From: Rhizoctonia solani
Lineage: Eukaryota > Basidiomycota > Agaricomycetes > Cantharellales > Ceratobasidiaceae
Length of the DNA stretch: 64,000 nucleotides
Assembly: GCF_016906535.1 (NCBI RefSeq)
Contig: NC_057383.1
Coordinates: 372,001 to 436,000, forward strand
Direction of reading: 5' to 3'
Shown: one piece after another, positions 1 to 11,560 of the stretch
Position numbering within the stretch: position 1 is the first letter of the stretch
How the letters are laid out: every line of letters begins with the position of its first letter
Program-made: the position numbers and the translations under genes
Notes under the pieces: model-generated
Told to the model about the DNA's origin: nothing
The model's input: only the letters and a program-made list of their open reading frames with translations
Databases searched by the model: none

Positions 1-1362
1 TCAAGTTCACACAAGGGGTAAGAATGGGATGAAAAGAAGGTTGTATTCAAAGGGTCTCCCTCAGGGGGTTTATATACCCCTGAGGGAGAACAAATAACTA
101 TATACATGATGTACAAAAGAGGAAGTTACATGAGAGGTACAGTCTGAGCTATTTGATACATAAAGACCAATTATGTTGTACACCACTGTAAGGTGGGTAC
201 ACGCTGATGGAGGCAGGCGCTTAAGGCCGTACTACTACACTAGCTTTATGTAAGTCAACTATCTAAGGCTATACTAATAGCGCTTAAGGCGCTCTACTTC
301 TAACTACTGTCGGCAACAGGGGCCTGAGGCCTGGGAGGTGTGATAAGTAAAGGGGGTGGTGAGCATCTGAGAATTACTTAGGGGCCGGCTACTCAGCTGG
401 CTGGATACCTTCTCTAATGAGTAAGAGACAAGGTAAAATCGACTTGGGGTCTCCAAGCAATTTTCCTGCTGTATATATAGATAAGACAACTAAATACATG
501 TGGTCTGTGCTTGTGTGAATGGAAGACTACATGTGAAAAAGGAAGCGTGCTGCGGGCTGCGCAGAAGTGTGGATTTCTCCTATGCGCCCTTGGCACGGCA
601 TCTCGGCGCGGCATCTTGGCATAATAAGCGCCGAGATCACGTGATTGAAAAACAGAAGATATTAAGTCCGTAAAAATACTAAAAATATGAGAAAATTTGT
701 AGGAATCCAGTGGTATATGTAAGGAGGTTGTAACAAATTAGTCCCAATAAGTCCTAGTGGGATAGACTCAAGGCTATTTACAGAATGTTCTAGAGCATAC
801 ATGACTAAATTACATTAGTGTGAATGCTAAAAATAACCTTGAGGCAAGGTAGGATCTCATAGAAAAAGCTAGAAACTTAAATGGTTAGTATCTCCATCAA
901 TTTGGCTCAGAATCAGACGATTCCTTTTTAGGAACTGAGATGCCGGAGCCTCCAACCTATTGGTATTTGTCCGCATAGTAATATGCCTATTTCCCGCCGA
1001 GATATTGGCGTCGGCGCGCCCCGCCGACCTTTGGCGCTTATTTGCAATTACTAAGCGCCAGCGCTTGCATGCTTACTTGCACTTGTTCTATGGTCTATAA
1101 GTACCGTTCCTACATATAAATGTATGATACAAAAATACTATAAATCATAGAAATAATATTATGACCACTTTGCCTAATCAGACGTGTATATATGCAAGCG
1201 CAATGAGGAAATAAAGTATAAAAGGTCTTGTAGCACCGCCAGTTTCCAAATATAGTAATATTCATGCCCATATTTGGATAGAGCAAGTATGATTACTCCA
1301 GTTTGCACTATTCACTATTGGCAATTAGGGGCGCATATGACTAAATTAGTCATTCCATAACA
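1..1362 (-). repeat. Unclassified LTR-like sequence, interrupted by a solo LTR
   Basis: The sequence on either side of the 174-735 solo LTR belongs together, because that insertion duplicated AATTA. The flanks have no credible reading frame. Near 61-96 there is a TATA-like, inverted-repeat-like stretch. The right edge, at about 1362, ends in CCATAACA, which in reverse starts with TGTTATGG and could be an LTR terminus. It therefore looks like a fourth, older minus-strand LTR family cut by the window start. This is inference from terminal bases and composition only. Confidence 0.3.
174..735 (-). mobile_element. Solo LTR, family C, minus strand
   Basis: A 562-bp sequence that on the minus strand starts TGTTACA and ends TACAACA. 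It is flanked on both sides by the 5-bp duplication AATTA (169-173 and 736-740). It carries the U3 module with a CACGTGA box followed by CGGCGCTTAT, and a TATA box (tatatatag near 472). No internal retrotransposon sequence is attached, so it is a solo LTR left by LTR-LTR recombination. Related copies lie at 2089-2637, 2638-3175 and 3176-3676. Confidence 0.75.
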
Positions 1363-1844
1363 CCAGCGCTGATATCATACGCTAAGCGCCAAGCCACGTC
1401 CCCATCTGCACTTAATCAGCATACATAGCCACCTCCACCTGATGACATCATTATGACACATCAGTGACATGTATGCATGAGTAAGGCCAACTGCAGAGCA
1501 GGGTTCTTATTGGTTCTAGTTTTGCATATTATGTATTTGTAAATAGATCACCTCTGTAATATATAAGGAGGCCAACCAACCATGGTAACACCCAGGTTGA
1601 TTACCTCTTGTTGCATCAACACATTGTACAAGGGCCTTACAGCCCAGTAAGTTACTTAGTTACACGCCTTAAGCGTTGGTCTTGCTGTACATATGTAGCT
1701 TGCCACCGCCTTATAGCATGTGGTCATTGTCAGTTAGATAGTTCATTGTTGTAGGTAGTCCCCTGCTGCCTTACGTGGTTTTACTTAGTTACATATGGCC
1801 ACAAGCGCCTGCTGCCTTGATGCCCCTTACGGATGTCTAGGACA
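1363..1844 (+). mobile_element. 5'-truncated solo LTR, family A
   Basis: This aligns by eye with the LTRs of elements 1 and 3, from the internal GATATCATACGCTAAGCGCC motif to the terminal GTCTAGGACA. It includes the TATA region and the AGGTTGATTACCT self-primer motif. The first roughly 90 bp of the LTR are missing, so no target duplication can be scored. Bases 1845-2088, up to the next LTR, show no recognisable feature. Confidence 0.75.
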
Positions 1845-2088
1845 CTACCCTCAGTCATTTAGGCTTAAGTAACATTAGCCCAAGGTGCTATACATAACCA
1901 ACCACCTGCACTTCATAGTTGCTAGACTATTTGTTAGGAGTTGTTATTCCTGATAACCTAGCCTATATTGTGCATATATTCTGTGCATATATTCTGATTC
2001 TTAATACTAGTTCTTAGTTATTCCCATATACATTTTGTATAAAGTAATTCTTTCTTACTCCTGTACTTACACAACTCTTAACAGGCAG

Positions 2089-2637
2089 TGTTACAATCTC
2101 CCAAATTATACCATTAGATTTGCATGATTTTTCTGATATTTCTACTATTTTTTACAGACTCTGTATCTTTACTTTTTTGATCACGTGATCTCGGCGCTTA
2201 TTATGCCAAGATGCCGTGCCAAGGGCGCTTAGGAGAAATCCACGCTTCTGCACAGTCCGCAGCACGCTTCTCTTTTCATATACGTACTTCTTTTTCTCAC
2301 ATGCACAGACCATGTAAATAGTGCGCTCTCTTCTATATATACAGCAGGAAAACTGCTTGGAGCCCCCAAGTCAATTTTACCTTGTCTCATACCATTGAGG
2401 AGGAACACCCCCAGCCAGCTGAGTAGCCGGCCCTTAGTAGTTCAGAAGCTTACCCCCTTATTGCACTTATCACACCTCCTGGGCTAAGCCCCCCTTGTCA
2501 GTAGTATAGAGTAGAAGACTGCCATACAGCAATATTAGTATAGTCTTACTTAGATAGTTAGTTTGCTTTGTCAGTAGTAGTATGGCCATAAGCACCCACC
2601 CACTAGCAAGTACCCCACGTTACAGTGGAGTACAACA
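2089..2637 (+). mobile_element. Solo LTR, family C, plus strand
   Basis: A 549-bp LTR beginning TGTTACA and ending TACAACA, with flanking duplication GGCAG (2084-2088 and 2638-2642). It has the CACGTGATCTCGGCGCTTAT module and a TATATATACAG promoter-like stretch. It is inverted relative to its neighbours at 174 and 2638, which marks an independent insertion rather than a tandem copy. Confidence 0.75.
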
Positions 2638-3175
2638 GGCAGGCACTTAGGGTGGTATCCAATACAAGTAAATGCTGACTAATCTAAGGCTAAACTACTG
2701 CTATCTACTGGTCAAGTTGTGTGGAGCAACAACTGACTTACTACTGTCAACATGAGGGGCCCTTCAGGCCTGGGGGGTGTCATAAGTCTGATGAGTAGGG
2801 TGAGCAATATACTACTGATGTCTCCAGTTACTTAGCTGGACTTCTGGAACCTGTCTGGGATGAGAGACAAGGTAAAATTGACTTGGGGGCTCCAAGCAAC
2901 TTTCCTGCTGTATATATAACAAAAGAGTGCTATTTACATGGTCTGTGCACGTGGGAGAAAGAAGAGTCTGTGTGGGAAAGGAAGCATGCTGTGGGCTGCG
3001 CAGAAGCACGGATTTCTCCTAAGCGCCCTTGGCACAGCATCTTGGCACAGTGTCTCAGCATAATAAGCACCAAGATCATGTGATTGAAAAACATTAGATA
3101 TCAAGTCTGCAAAAAATACAAGAAATATGAGAAAAATTGTCCAAATCCAGTGGTGTATGTTAGGAGGGTGTAACA
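2638..3175 (-). mobile_element. Degenerate family C LTR, minus strand
   Basis: Co-linear with the 174-735 LTR on the same strand, including the GGCCTGGGGGGTGT and CCCCAAGTCAATTTTACC (reverse) landmarks. It ends in GTGTAACA at 3175. The left end adjoins the 2089-2637 insertion and is not clean. C-to-T type changes are frequent (for example, CACAGCATC where other copies have CGCGGCATC). Confidence 0.6.
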
Positions 3176-3676
3176 CTAGTGAGGTGGGCGCTTAAGGCCA
3201 TACTACTACAGTAAAAATCTAACTAACTAAGGCTCTTTACTGGAATACTGCTTAAGGTGGCCTGGGCAAGTCTATCTACAATGGAGGTGGGGCCTTAGGC
3301 CTGGAGGGTGGTGTCTACTGTACTATCTGGTGAGTGTGGAAACATCTGAGGGTCCAGCTACTTAGCTGGCTACTGGAACCTGTCTAGATGTGAGACAAGG
3401 TAAAATCAACTTGGGGTCTCCAAGCAATTTCCCTGTTGTATATATAGACAAGAGTAAACTATTTACATGGTCTGTGCTTGTGAGAAAAAAGGAGTCCAGG
3501 TGAAAAAGGAAGCATGCTGTGGGCTGCACAGAAGCATGGATTTCTCCTAGGTGTCCTTGGCATGATAAGCACTGGGATCATGTGATTGAAAAAGTGAAGA
3601 TATTGGGATTGCAAAAATAGTAGAAATATCAGAAAAATTGTCCAAGTCCAATGGTATATGTTAAGAGGGTGTAACA
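3176..3676 (-). mobile_element. Degenerate family C LTR fragment, minus strand
   Basis: A second, more decayed family C copy directly abutting the previous one. It shares the GCTTAAGGCC, GGCCTGGAGG and CCAAGCAATTTCCCTG landmarks and ends in GTGTAACA at 3676. The beginning is missing, so no target duplication could be found. Confidence 0.5.
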
Positions 3677-3851
3677 GTAAGGTGGTGGCTATGCTACCTA
3701 CAACAGCTAACTACCTAAGTGCAACAACCAAAGCCATAAGGGCAATGGCAAACTATGTAACTACAGTGGGAAAGCTGCTTAAGGTGGTGGTAACAATGTA
3801 ACTACTTAGTGGGAACCCAGGCTTAAGGTCCTGTGAACAATGGAGAGTGAA
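3677..3851 (-). mobile_element. Left piece of the outermost family A LTR
   Basis: In reverse complement this matches the 3' (R-U5) part of the family A LTR. Its continuation is at 24612-24965, about 20.8 kb away, so everything between was inserted later. The terminal bases on this side are missing, probably through the neighbouring family C insertions. It is the oldest recognisable layer of the nest. Confidence 0.55.
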
Positions 3852-4053
3852 TGTCCTAGACATCTTTAAGGGGTGTCAAGGCAGTGGGCACTTGTGGCTG
3901 TATGTACTAAGTAAGAAAACTGTGTAAGGCAGTAATGGTACTACCTACAATGACAAGCTAACTATCTACAATGTCCACATGCTATAAGGCAGTGGCAAGC
4001 TACATATGTACAGTGAGGACAATGCTTAAGGTGTGTATCTAAGTAGTTACTGG
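3852..4053 (-). mobile_element. Left piece of an older family A solo LTR split by element 1
   Basis: It starts TGTCCTAGACATC, the reverse complement of the family A LTR 3' end. It breaks exactly at the element 1 insertion (TSD ACTGG, 4049-4053) and continues at 23661-23758 and then 24330-24611. Summed without the duplicated bases, the pieces give about 571 bp, the full LTR length of this family. The flanks GTGAA (3847-3851) and GTGAC (24612-24616) look like its own slightly mutated target duplication. Confidence 0.75.
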
Positions 4054-4624
4054 TGTTGTAGACACACTCAATACCAGGGAATTTATTCCCAATTTCTTGA
4101 ATTTAAACAAAGTCAAACAGACAACCTTTTCAATCACGTGACTTTGGCGCTTATATCATATGTTAAGCGCCAAGCCACGTCCCCATCCGCAATTACTCAT
4201 CACACGTAGCCACCTCCACCTATGACAACATCAATGACACGTCAGTGACATGTATGCATGAGTAAGACCAACTGCAGAGCGGGGTTCTTATTTGATACGG
4301 TATTGCATATGTTGTATTTGTAAATAGCTTGCTCCTGTAATATATAAGGAGGCCAACCAACCATGGTAACACCCAGGTTGATTACCTCTTGTTGCATCCC
4401 CAACTGTACAAGGACCTTACAGTCCAGAAACCACTTAGATACATGCCTTAAGCGTTGGACTCACTGTACATACATAGCTTGCTGCCGCCTTACAGCGTGT
4501 GGTCATTGTAGTTAGGTAGCTTGTTGTTGTAGGTAGCATTCTCACCACCTTATGCGGTTTCACACTCAGTACATACGCCCACAAGCACCCGCTGCCTTGA
4601 CACCCCTTAAGGATGTCTAGGACA
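4054..4624 (+). repeat. Element 1 5' LTR
   Basis: Begins TGTTGTAGACAC and ends CTAGGACA. It contains the CACGTGA box, the TATATAAGG box (near 4340) and the AGGTTGATTACCT motif at 4375-4387, which is complementary to the PBS. Confidence 0.92.
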
Positions 4625-4626
4625 CT

Positions 4627-4639
4627 AGGTAATCAACCT
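4627..4639 (+). promoter_or_regulatory. Element 1 primer-binding site, self-priming type
   Basis: AGGTAATCAACCT lies two bases (CT) inside the 5' LTR. It is the exact reverse complement of AGGTTGATTACCT at 4375-4387, the predicted transcript start about 33 nt downstream of the TATA box. A tRNA-primed PBS would normally begin with TGG, which is absent here. Confidence 0.75.
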
Positions 4640-5124
4640 TAAGTTGGTTGCAAACCGTGCCCACCAAGCACACCCACTCAGCTCCAACAAATGAGAAGGC
4701 CCCCTGTACTAGCACAAGGGAAAACAGGTGATTGAGCTTGCCTTTTGCTGTCAATAATCAAACCAGTGTTGGCTCCACCTAGTACCAAATTGCTATAAGG
4801 CAGACGGGTTCTAATTGTCCGCATACCCACGGTTGCCGCACCTATTACCAGCAACCTCAGACAGCAGATACACCCGCTTGCAGAGACAAGACCCTACATT
4901 ACGCCCGTCCACGGCTGTAATTAGCAGCACTTACTGTCCAATGCTAGGTTGTTTGACGCAGAGGTTTAGCGTTCACATAATAAAGTGCTCATAAGTCCTG
5001 ATATAGGCACTACTTGGCAATCTAGCCTGTCATCCCCCCCTATCCCACCATTCTCTCTTGCACTCCCACGCGCTCTGCTTCACAGGCCTCTTCACACACT
5101 GGCCGCTCCTACCCCCAATCTTCC

Positions 5125-6477
5125 ATGGCAACCTGTTCCAGGACGGCCTCTTGAGCCCAATCCCCTTTTGATCAGGGCTACATGGAACCCCAGCTTCCGC
5201 CAACCACCTCTGTCAAATATGGCAAAGTCTCCCTCAAACGGGTCACCCAACTCCTCCTTGGGTTACTCAGCCAAGTTGAACGCCTTGAGCAAGAAATTGC
5301 TGAGATCAAGGAAGCAGGGGTTGAGACCCAGACAAATATCAAAAATATATCCCAAACTGTTGATGTTGTCAAGGATGGGCTCAAATCCCTCCAGCTCCAA
5401 GGGCCCAGAACACCAGAAGGACCCAAACCCAAGGCTGTGGAAGAAACGCCACGTCCCCTACCAAAAGCCAAGCCTATTGGATTGGCTAGTGGGGTCCCCT
5501 TCTGGTCAGAAACAACCAGGGCTCTCCCAGGCCTTGCCCAGCCAACCCCAAGAAGAGCTGTGCCCCCGCAAGTCCCATCTCCCCCTCCGTCTCCACGTCT
5601 CCAATCCCCAATTGGAGCACCTGCCCCTCTCCCTCCGGCTCCAGCAGCCCACTATCCTGCTCCAGTCAAGGTTGACCACCCCAACGCCTACACAGGCAAA
5701 ATAGGGAGCAAAGCCAAGCAGTGGCTGACTTGTATGCTGGCCTGGACCTGCCTCAATTTGCGGATGTTCCCAACCAATCAGGAGGTTCTTTCCTTCCTCC
5801 TGATGAACATGAAGGATTCCGCTGGGGCCTGGGCCCAACCTCACCTAGACCAACTAGGCTCACACCAAGCCATAATTCAAATGGTTGAGGGCTTCAAACT
5901 GGAGTTTCTGGCAGCTTTTGGTGACCCTGACGCCACAAGGGCCGCCAAGCAGAAGATAACCACTCTCACCCAGTCTGGCACATGCGCAGACTACATTACA
6001 AAGTTCAGAACCTTGGCAATGGAACTGGACTGGAACAACATGGCCCTCAGAGGCCAGTTTGCCCGCGGCCTCCACTGGGAGGTCAGCCGCCAAATTGCAA
6101 CCCACAAGCACTGCCCCCACACCCTCCTCAAGCTGCAAAATGCAGCACTTGTCATTGACAATGCTCTCTGTGAAGAGTGTACTAGCCATCCGCCAAAGGA
6201 TAATAAGTCTAGCAGACCATCAAACCCCGCAAGGGGGACAAGTACCAGCCAAGCCACCTCTGGTTCAAAAAAACTTTCCAACAACCCCAATTTTGTGTTG
6301 GAGGAAGAACAAAACCGCCGCGGCGCTGCCAGCGCTTGCATCAAATGCAGTAAAATGGGTCACAAGTTTGCAGAATGCCGCACAGGCTGGAAGGCTACCC
6401 CTGTTGAGGAAAAGGGGAAAGCCAAGGAAACCGCCAAAGCTGGCAAAGACTCCAAGTACCAATTGGGAAAAGAGTAA
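5125..6477 (+). pseudogene. gag: Element 1 gag (capsid/nucleocapsid), inactivated
   Basis: Retrotransposon structural protein. By comparison with element 3 the start is the ATG at 5125. Its tenth codon is TGA (5152-5154) where element 3 has CGA, so full-length translation is blocked. From 5182 the frame stays open for 431 aa. It has an N-terminal heptad-like coil, a proline-rich stretch (about residues 95-150), the capsid core, and a single CCHC-type zinc knuckle (CIKCSKMGHKFAEC) near the C-terminus. The frame ends TTG GGA AAA GAG TAA, with the GGGAAAA heptamer at 6465-6471 two codons before the stop. It is co-linear with the gag at 12042-13388. Confidence 0.85.
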
Positions 6478-6971
6478 GGGTACCTGCTGCCATGCGCAAG
6501 GACCCCAAGGACTCTGGCTGTTATTTAGAAATTTGTAATATATCTGATAGTACCAATAGAAACGCCCCCCTCTTTACAATTTCAATTCAGCCAGAAAAGA
6601 AAGCGGAACCACTAGAAGTCCTGATTGACTCAGGCGCCACCTCCTCCTTCCTACACCCACGCACAGCTGAGGCACTACGCCTTCCCCTAATAGACCTCCC
6701 CGTACACTGCAATGTTACTATGCTCAATGGGTCAAGCCCCCAGGCTGGAAAAATCTGGAAAAAGGCCAACCTAACCTTTTCCTTCAAAAGCAAATTAATG
6801 ACTGAGACCTTCCTTGTTTGCAACACAGGGTCTCATGCCGCTATCTTAGGACTAAAATGGCTAGACGCCCATAACCCAGAAATCAATTGGAACTTGCATA
6901 CCCTTTCCTTCCCTCACGCACCACCAGAGCACGTGACTATTGCCAAAGAGGAGGAAGCAGATCAGAAACCC
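6468..6971 (+). pseudogene. pol: Element 1 pol, 5' part (protease)
   Basis: In the -1 frame relative to gag, this encodes the aspartic protease with the catalytic motif LIDSGATSSF at about residues 50-60. The matching part of element 3 continues into reverse transcriptase. Here the frame breaks at 6971, after EEADQKP, where element 2 is inserted, and resumes at 20153. The few residues that continue past 6971 come from the LTR of element 2. Confidence 0.85.
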
Positions 6972-7424
6972 TGTCACAACTCAGCTCAGACCTATGGTTC
7001 AAGGGGGCTTAAAGTCTGTGGCACTATCACCAATGGACTATGAGACAGGTAGAGGGGCAACAAGGGCCCAGAGGTTATGGATAAGGGTAGTGCGGCAACA
7101 AGGGCCTAGGGTTATGGTTTCTTAAGTAATGTGCACTGATGGCCAACTAGGGGCCTGGGCAATGGGTTAGGTAGAGATGAGGTAGAATTGACAAAGAGGT
7201 CAAGTCTTGCTGTTCTAGTGGCAACTTGACCTGGTTTATATACATGAGGGAAACCACATCAAAAACAACAGCACTAAATAACAAGTCATTTCCAATTTCA
7301 CATCATATATCAAATATGTCACGTGATCTTGATGAGTCATAAATATATACCAAAAAAGGAAAGTGTCTCAGAAAAAAGATAGAAAATAGTAGAAAATTAT
7401 GTCATGCCAATGAAGGTCATGACA
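6972..7424 (-). repeat. Element 2 3' LTR
   Basis: A 453-bp LTR matching 19700-20152 with few changes. It starts TGTCATGACC on the minus strand and ends GTTGTGACA. It contains the CACGTGA box and the AGGTCAAGTCTT motif (7197-7208). Confidence 0.9.
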
Positions 7425-7435
7425 TTACCCCCTCT

Positions 7436-10400
7436 TCAAGCTCCAACTGCCTCAGGGTGTTCCTTGTGAAATTCTTTTATGGTTTCTTGAGCATTTTCCA
7501 CATTGTCTAATGGTTCCCACAAATTGCTTCCCTTGTCATATCCTCTCCATTTGACTAGGTACCAGAGTTTCCTTGCTTTGCCACATCCCTTCCACTTGCT
7601 ATCTACAATTTCTCTACTTTGTACTCTTCTTCACCTTCCTCTGCAATAATAGGTGGAGGTTGGGGAGGATCACATCCATGAGGGTCAGGGTGGAATTTTG
7701 TAAGAAGGTTAATGTGAAATACTGGGTGTATGCGCATTGTGTGAGGTAGTTGTAGTTTATACGCATGCAACCCAATTTTTTCAATCACCAAGTAGGGACC
7801 TAGTTTTTTATGACTAAGTTTGATGGATGGTCTATCAGTGGATATGTTTTGGTGGTTCAACCAGACCTTGTCCCCTACTTGGATTCCTTCTTCTTCCCTG
7901 TGTCTTTGGTTGTAGAAATGTTTCATTTGTTCTTGTGATAATGAAAGTGCTGCCTTAACCTCATTGTAGCCTTTTTCCAGGAACTCTGCATGTTCATCTA
8001 CATTGGGGACAGATTTGCCTGATTTTTGACCCACAGAGAATTGGGGATTCAGTCCATAACATATCTGGAATGGAGATTTGCCCGTGGAAGTTTGCTTTAG
8101 GTTATTGAGAGCAAATTTGGCCAAGGGAAGTAATGATACCCAGTCTGATTGACGGTGATTCCCAAACATACAAATGAAGATTTTGGCCTCTTGTTGTATT
8201 TGTTCTGTCTGTCCATCTGTTTGTGGATGGTAGGCTGTGGAGTATGTAGGTTTGATATCTAGCCTTTTATACAGATGTCAAATGAACTTGGCGTTGAATG
8301 TAGGACCCCTATCTGAGACTATGCTCCTGGGGAGGCCATGTAATTTCCACACATAGGTGACAAATAGATTAGCAATGTCAATAGCCAATGCTGTGGATTG
8401 AGTAGGGATAAAGTGAACCATTTTAGAAAAGCAGTCAATGACAGTGAGAATAGCATCAAATCCTTCTGAACTTGGTAGTCCTACAATCATATTGTATGCT
8501 ATGTCTTCCCATGGACGTTCAGGAATTTGTAATGGCTTTAATAGTCCTACAGGCACCTGGTTGGTTGGCTTTGACTGTATACAAGTTTTGCAGTGGCTGA
8601 CATAAGAGTTGACAAACTTTTTCATGGATGGCCAATAGTAACTTCTTGAGACCAGTTCCAATGTTCTGGCTTGTCCTGGGTGCCCTGCTGCTAATGCGTC
8701 ATGCCTGGATTCCATAATGAGGTTTCTGATGGTATTGTCTTTTGGTACAAAGATCCTTCCTTGATGCCATAATAATCCTTCCCTCAATTCCCAATCTGTG
8801 ACCTTTTCCCTATTCTGAAGCTTATGTAAAATTTCTTTTAGGCGGTTATCCTCATAAATTGCTTTGCCAATTAAATCATTGATTTCCTGATCTGGGGTAA
8901 TGGATGAAATAAAAAGTTCCGGTTTCAGGAGAACCTGGTTCTCTACCCCCCCTTCAAGGGGAACTAAATTGTAGCGTTGCAAGAGGATATCTGCCTTTTT
9001 GTTCTGTGCTCCAGGCCTATAGATGATTTGGAAGTTATAGTTGACTAGGAAATTTGCCCATCTAATCTGACATTTATTCAGAGTTTGTGACGTAGAGAAA
9101 TACTCCAAGTTCTTGTGATCCATCAGAACTTGGACTGGTAATTCAGAACCTTCCAGCAAATGGCGCCATTCCTTAAATGCCCTAATGACTGCTAATAGTT
9201 CCTTGTCAAATATGTTGTAATTTTTTTCAGCTGGAGACAGTGACTTGGATAGATAAGCTACTGGGGCCAGTTTTCCTTCAGGGTTGCGCTGAGATAGAAT
9301 AGCTCCAGTGGCATAGTCTGATGCATTGCATTCCACATAGAACTGTTTTGTTGTATCTGGCTGTAAAAGTAGTGGTGCTGACATAAGATATTTCTTTAGG
9401 CCATCAAAGGATTGCTGTTCTGCCAATTTCCATTCCCAAGGACTATCTTTCTTGAGCAAGTTGTACAATGGTTGTGCCAAATTACCAAAATTGGGGATAA
9501 ACCGTCTATAGAAGTTTACAAACCCTAAGAATTCTTGAATGTTCTTGACATTCTTAGGTGTTGATCAATTCATGGCATCTGTGACCTTAGACTGATTAAC
9601 TTCTATTCCAAATTCAGATATGATAAACCCCAGGTAGTTGATTTTTTGACATGGAAATGGCATTTTTTGATATTGCAGAAAAGATCATTATCCTGTAACC
9701 TTTTGAGTACCTCTTGCACATGGGCCTCATGATCCTTTTCATTTGGAGAGAAGACCAGAATATTGTCCAAGTAAATAATGACATAGACGTCCAAAAGGTC
9801 TCTGAATATTTTGTTCATCATGTCTTGAAAAGCCGCTGGCACATTTGTCAATCCAAAAGGCATGACCAAGTACTTGAATAGTCTGTATTTTGTCTTGAAG
9901 GCTGTTTTCCATTTGTTGCCTTCTTTAATTCAAACTAAATTATATCCTGCCCTGAGATCAAATTTACTGAAAATCTTGGCCCCCTGTAGCTTTTTGATCA
10001 AGTTTTGGGGTAATGGCAAGGGATACACATTCTTTTTGGTCATGCTATTTAGTTGTCAATAGTCTACATACATGCGCAGTTTCCCATTTTTCTTTTTGAC
10101 AAATAAGATGGGAGAAGCCATAGGAGACTTGGATGGGTGAATCAGACTGGCCTTGAGTTGCTTCTCAATAGTTTCTTTAAGTTTGCCATCTTCCCTTGGG
10201 CCTAGACTATAAATAGGGCCATGTTGGGGTTTTGCTTTGGGAAGCAACTCAATAGCAATATTGTAAGGTTGGTGGGGTGGTAATTTTGACAATTCTTCTT
10301 CAGAGAAAACTTTAGAGAATTCTTGGTAAGGGAGTGGTATTTCTTCTGCTGCTTTGAGTTCTAAGACAGCAGGGGTAGATAGGCAGTTATTCAAGCAATA

Positions 10401-10870
10401 TATGGAATTAAAAACAAGTGTATGCTTTTCCCATGAAATTTGGGGGTTATGCTTTTTTAACCACAACATCCCTAGAACTAATTGATGGTTACCAATATTT
10501 GAAATATGGCATTCTAGTTCTTTGGTGTGATTACCAATAGTACATTTGAACCAAGTAAAATGGGTAATTTGACCAGAGTCAATCTCTCAACCATCTATGA
10601 CACATAATTTTTTTGGAATTTGGTGCTGATAAGCAGGAAGTTGATTTGTTTCTACCAAAAGAGGGTGGATGAAGCAAGAGGTTGCTCCGGAGTCAATCAT
10701 GGCTTTTCCCTGAAAGGGTTTAGCCAAAAAACTTGATTTTTGAATTTTGGAGTTTCACATGGATTTGCGGTAAATGATGCATATATTTGAGAGGTGTTAC
10801 ATAATGAGAATATTTCAAGATTATTGTTTACATGGTGCAATTCCGCAAGCATACAGCCAAGTGCCTTACT
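7436..10870 (-). pseudogene. pol: Element 2 pol polyprotein, degenerate
   Basis: Read on the minus strand, the order is as follows. The protease (MIDSGATSCF) is near 10700. The reverse transcriptase is at about 10469-9600. RNase H and integrase are at 9480-8278, with the RNase H motif MDHKNLEYF, an integrase HHCC region and SDRGPTF. The integrase tail is at 8169-7603. A chromodomain (WYLVKWRGYDKGSNLWEP) ends at 7436. The RT catalytic box reads YLDN instead of YLDD, which should abolish polymerase activity. A stop follows VDY at 10056. A frameshift near 7603 (an A run one base short in ...GAGAAATTGTAG) separates the chromodomain. Further breaks lie near 9870, 9550 and 8220. Confidence 0.88.
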
Positions 10871-10872
10871 CC

Positions 10873-10974
10873 TTAATTGGCCTTGGCTTTTCCTTTTCCC
10901 AACTCCTCCTCATTGGAAACTACTTCAATGCAATTCTCCTCTTTAGGCCTTTCCCAGGACCACTTGACATTAGC
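10873..10974 (-). pseudogene. gag: Element 2 gag, C-terminal piece beyond the element 3 insertion
   Basis: On the minus strand the codons start at the TTAGC target duplication and read ANVKWSWERP, ending ...GKGKAKAN and a stop at 10873. They continue the gag frame that breaks at 17399. The residues A-N are encoded on both sides because the duplicated TTAGC contains them. This confirms both the insertion site and the original frame. Confidence 0.8.
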
Positions 10975-11558
10975 TGTCGTAGACACATTCAATACCAGGG
11001 AATTTATTCCCATTTTCTCGAATTTAAACGAAGGCAAACGGACAACATTTTTGATCACGTGACCTCGGCGCTTATATCATACGCTAAGCGCCGAGCCACG
11101 TCCCCTTCCGCGCTTACCTCAGCATACGTAGCCACCTCCACCTGATGACATCACCATGACACGTCAGTGACACGTATGCATGAGTAAGGCCGACTGCGGA
11201 GCGGGGTTCTTATTGGATTATATATTTGATATGATGTATTTGTAATTAGTTGCTCCATAGAATATATAAGGAGGCCAACCGACCATGGTAACACCCAGGT
11301 TGATTACCTCTTGTCGCATCCCCATCACTGTACGAGGGCCTTAAGCCCAGCAACCTTACTTAGTTACTTAGTCCACACCGCCTTAAGCGGCTTTCTCGCT
11401 GTAGTTACTTAGCTGGTCATTGCCCTTACGGCCTTGGTCACCGTAGTATAGCTGGTCGTTGCCGTAGGATAGCTTGCTGCCGCCTTACGCGGTTCTCACT
11501 TAGATACAACCGGCCGCAAGCGCCCTCCTCCTCGACGTCCTTACAGACGTCTAGGACA
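10975..11558 (+). repeat. Element 3 5' LTR
   Basis: TGTCGTAGACAC to CTAGGACA, 584 bp. U3 holds CACGTGACCTCGGCGCTTAT and a perfect 11-bp inverted repeat (11064-11074 and 11085-11095, 10-nt loop). The TATA box is ATATATAAG (11262-11270). Confidence 0.95.
11297..11309 (+). promoter_or_regulatory. Self-primer motif at predicted transcript start
   Basis: AGGTTGATTACCT begins about 34 nt downstream of the TATA box at 11263, where transcription would be expected to start. It is exactly complementary to the PBS at 11561-11573. In Tf1 the first bases of the mRNA fold back onto the PBS and are cleaved to give the primer. The geometry here is the same, but function is inferred. Confidence 0.7.
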
Positions 11559-11560
11559 CT

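Noticed and set aside
4627..4639. tRNA-primed PBS
   Set aside because: There is no TGG at the PBS start and no recognised tRNA 3' end match, whereas a perfect LTR complement exists.
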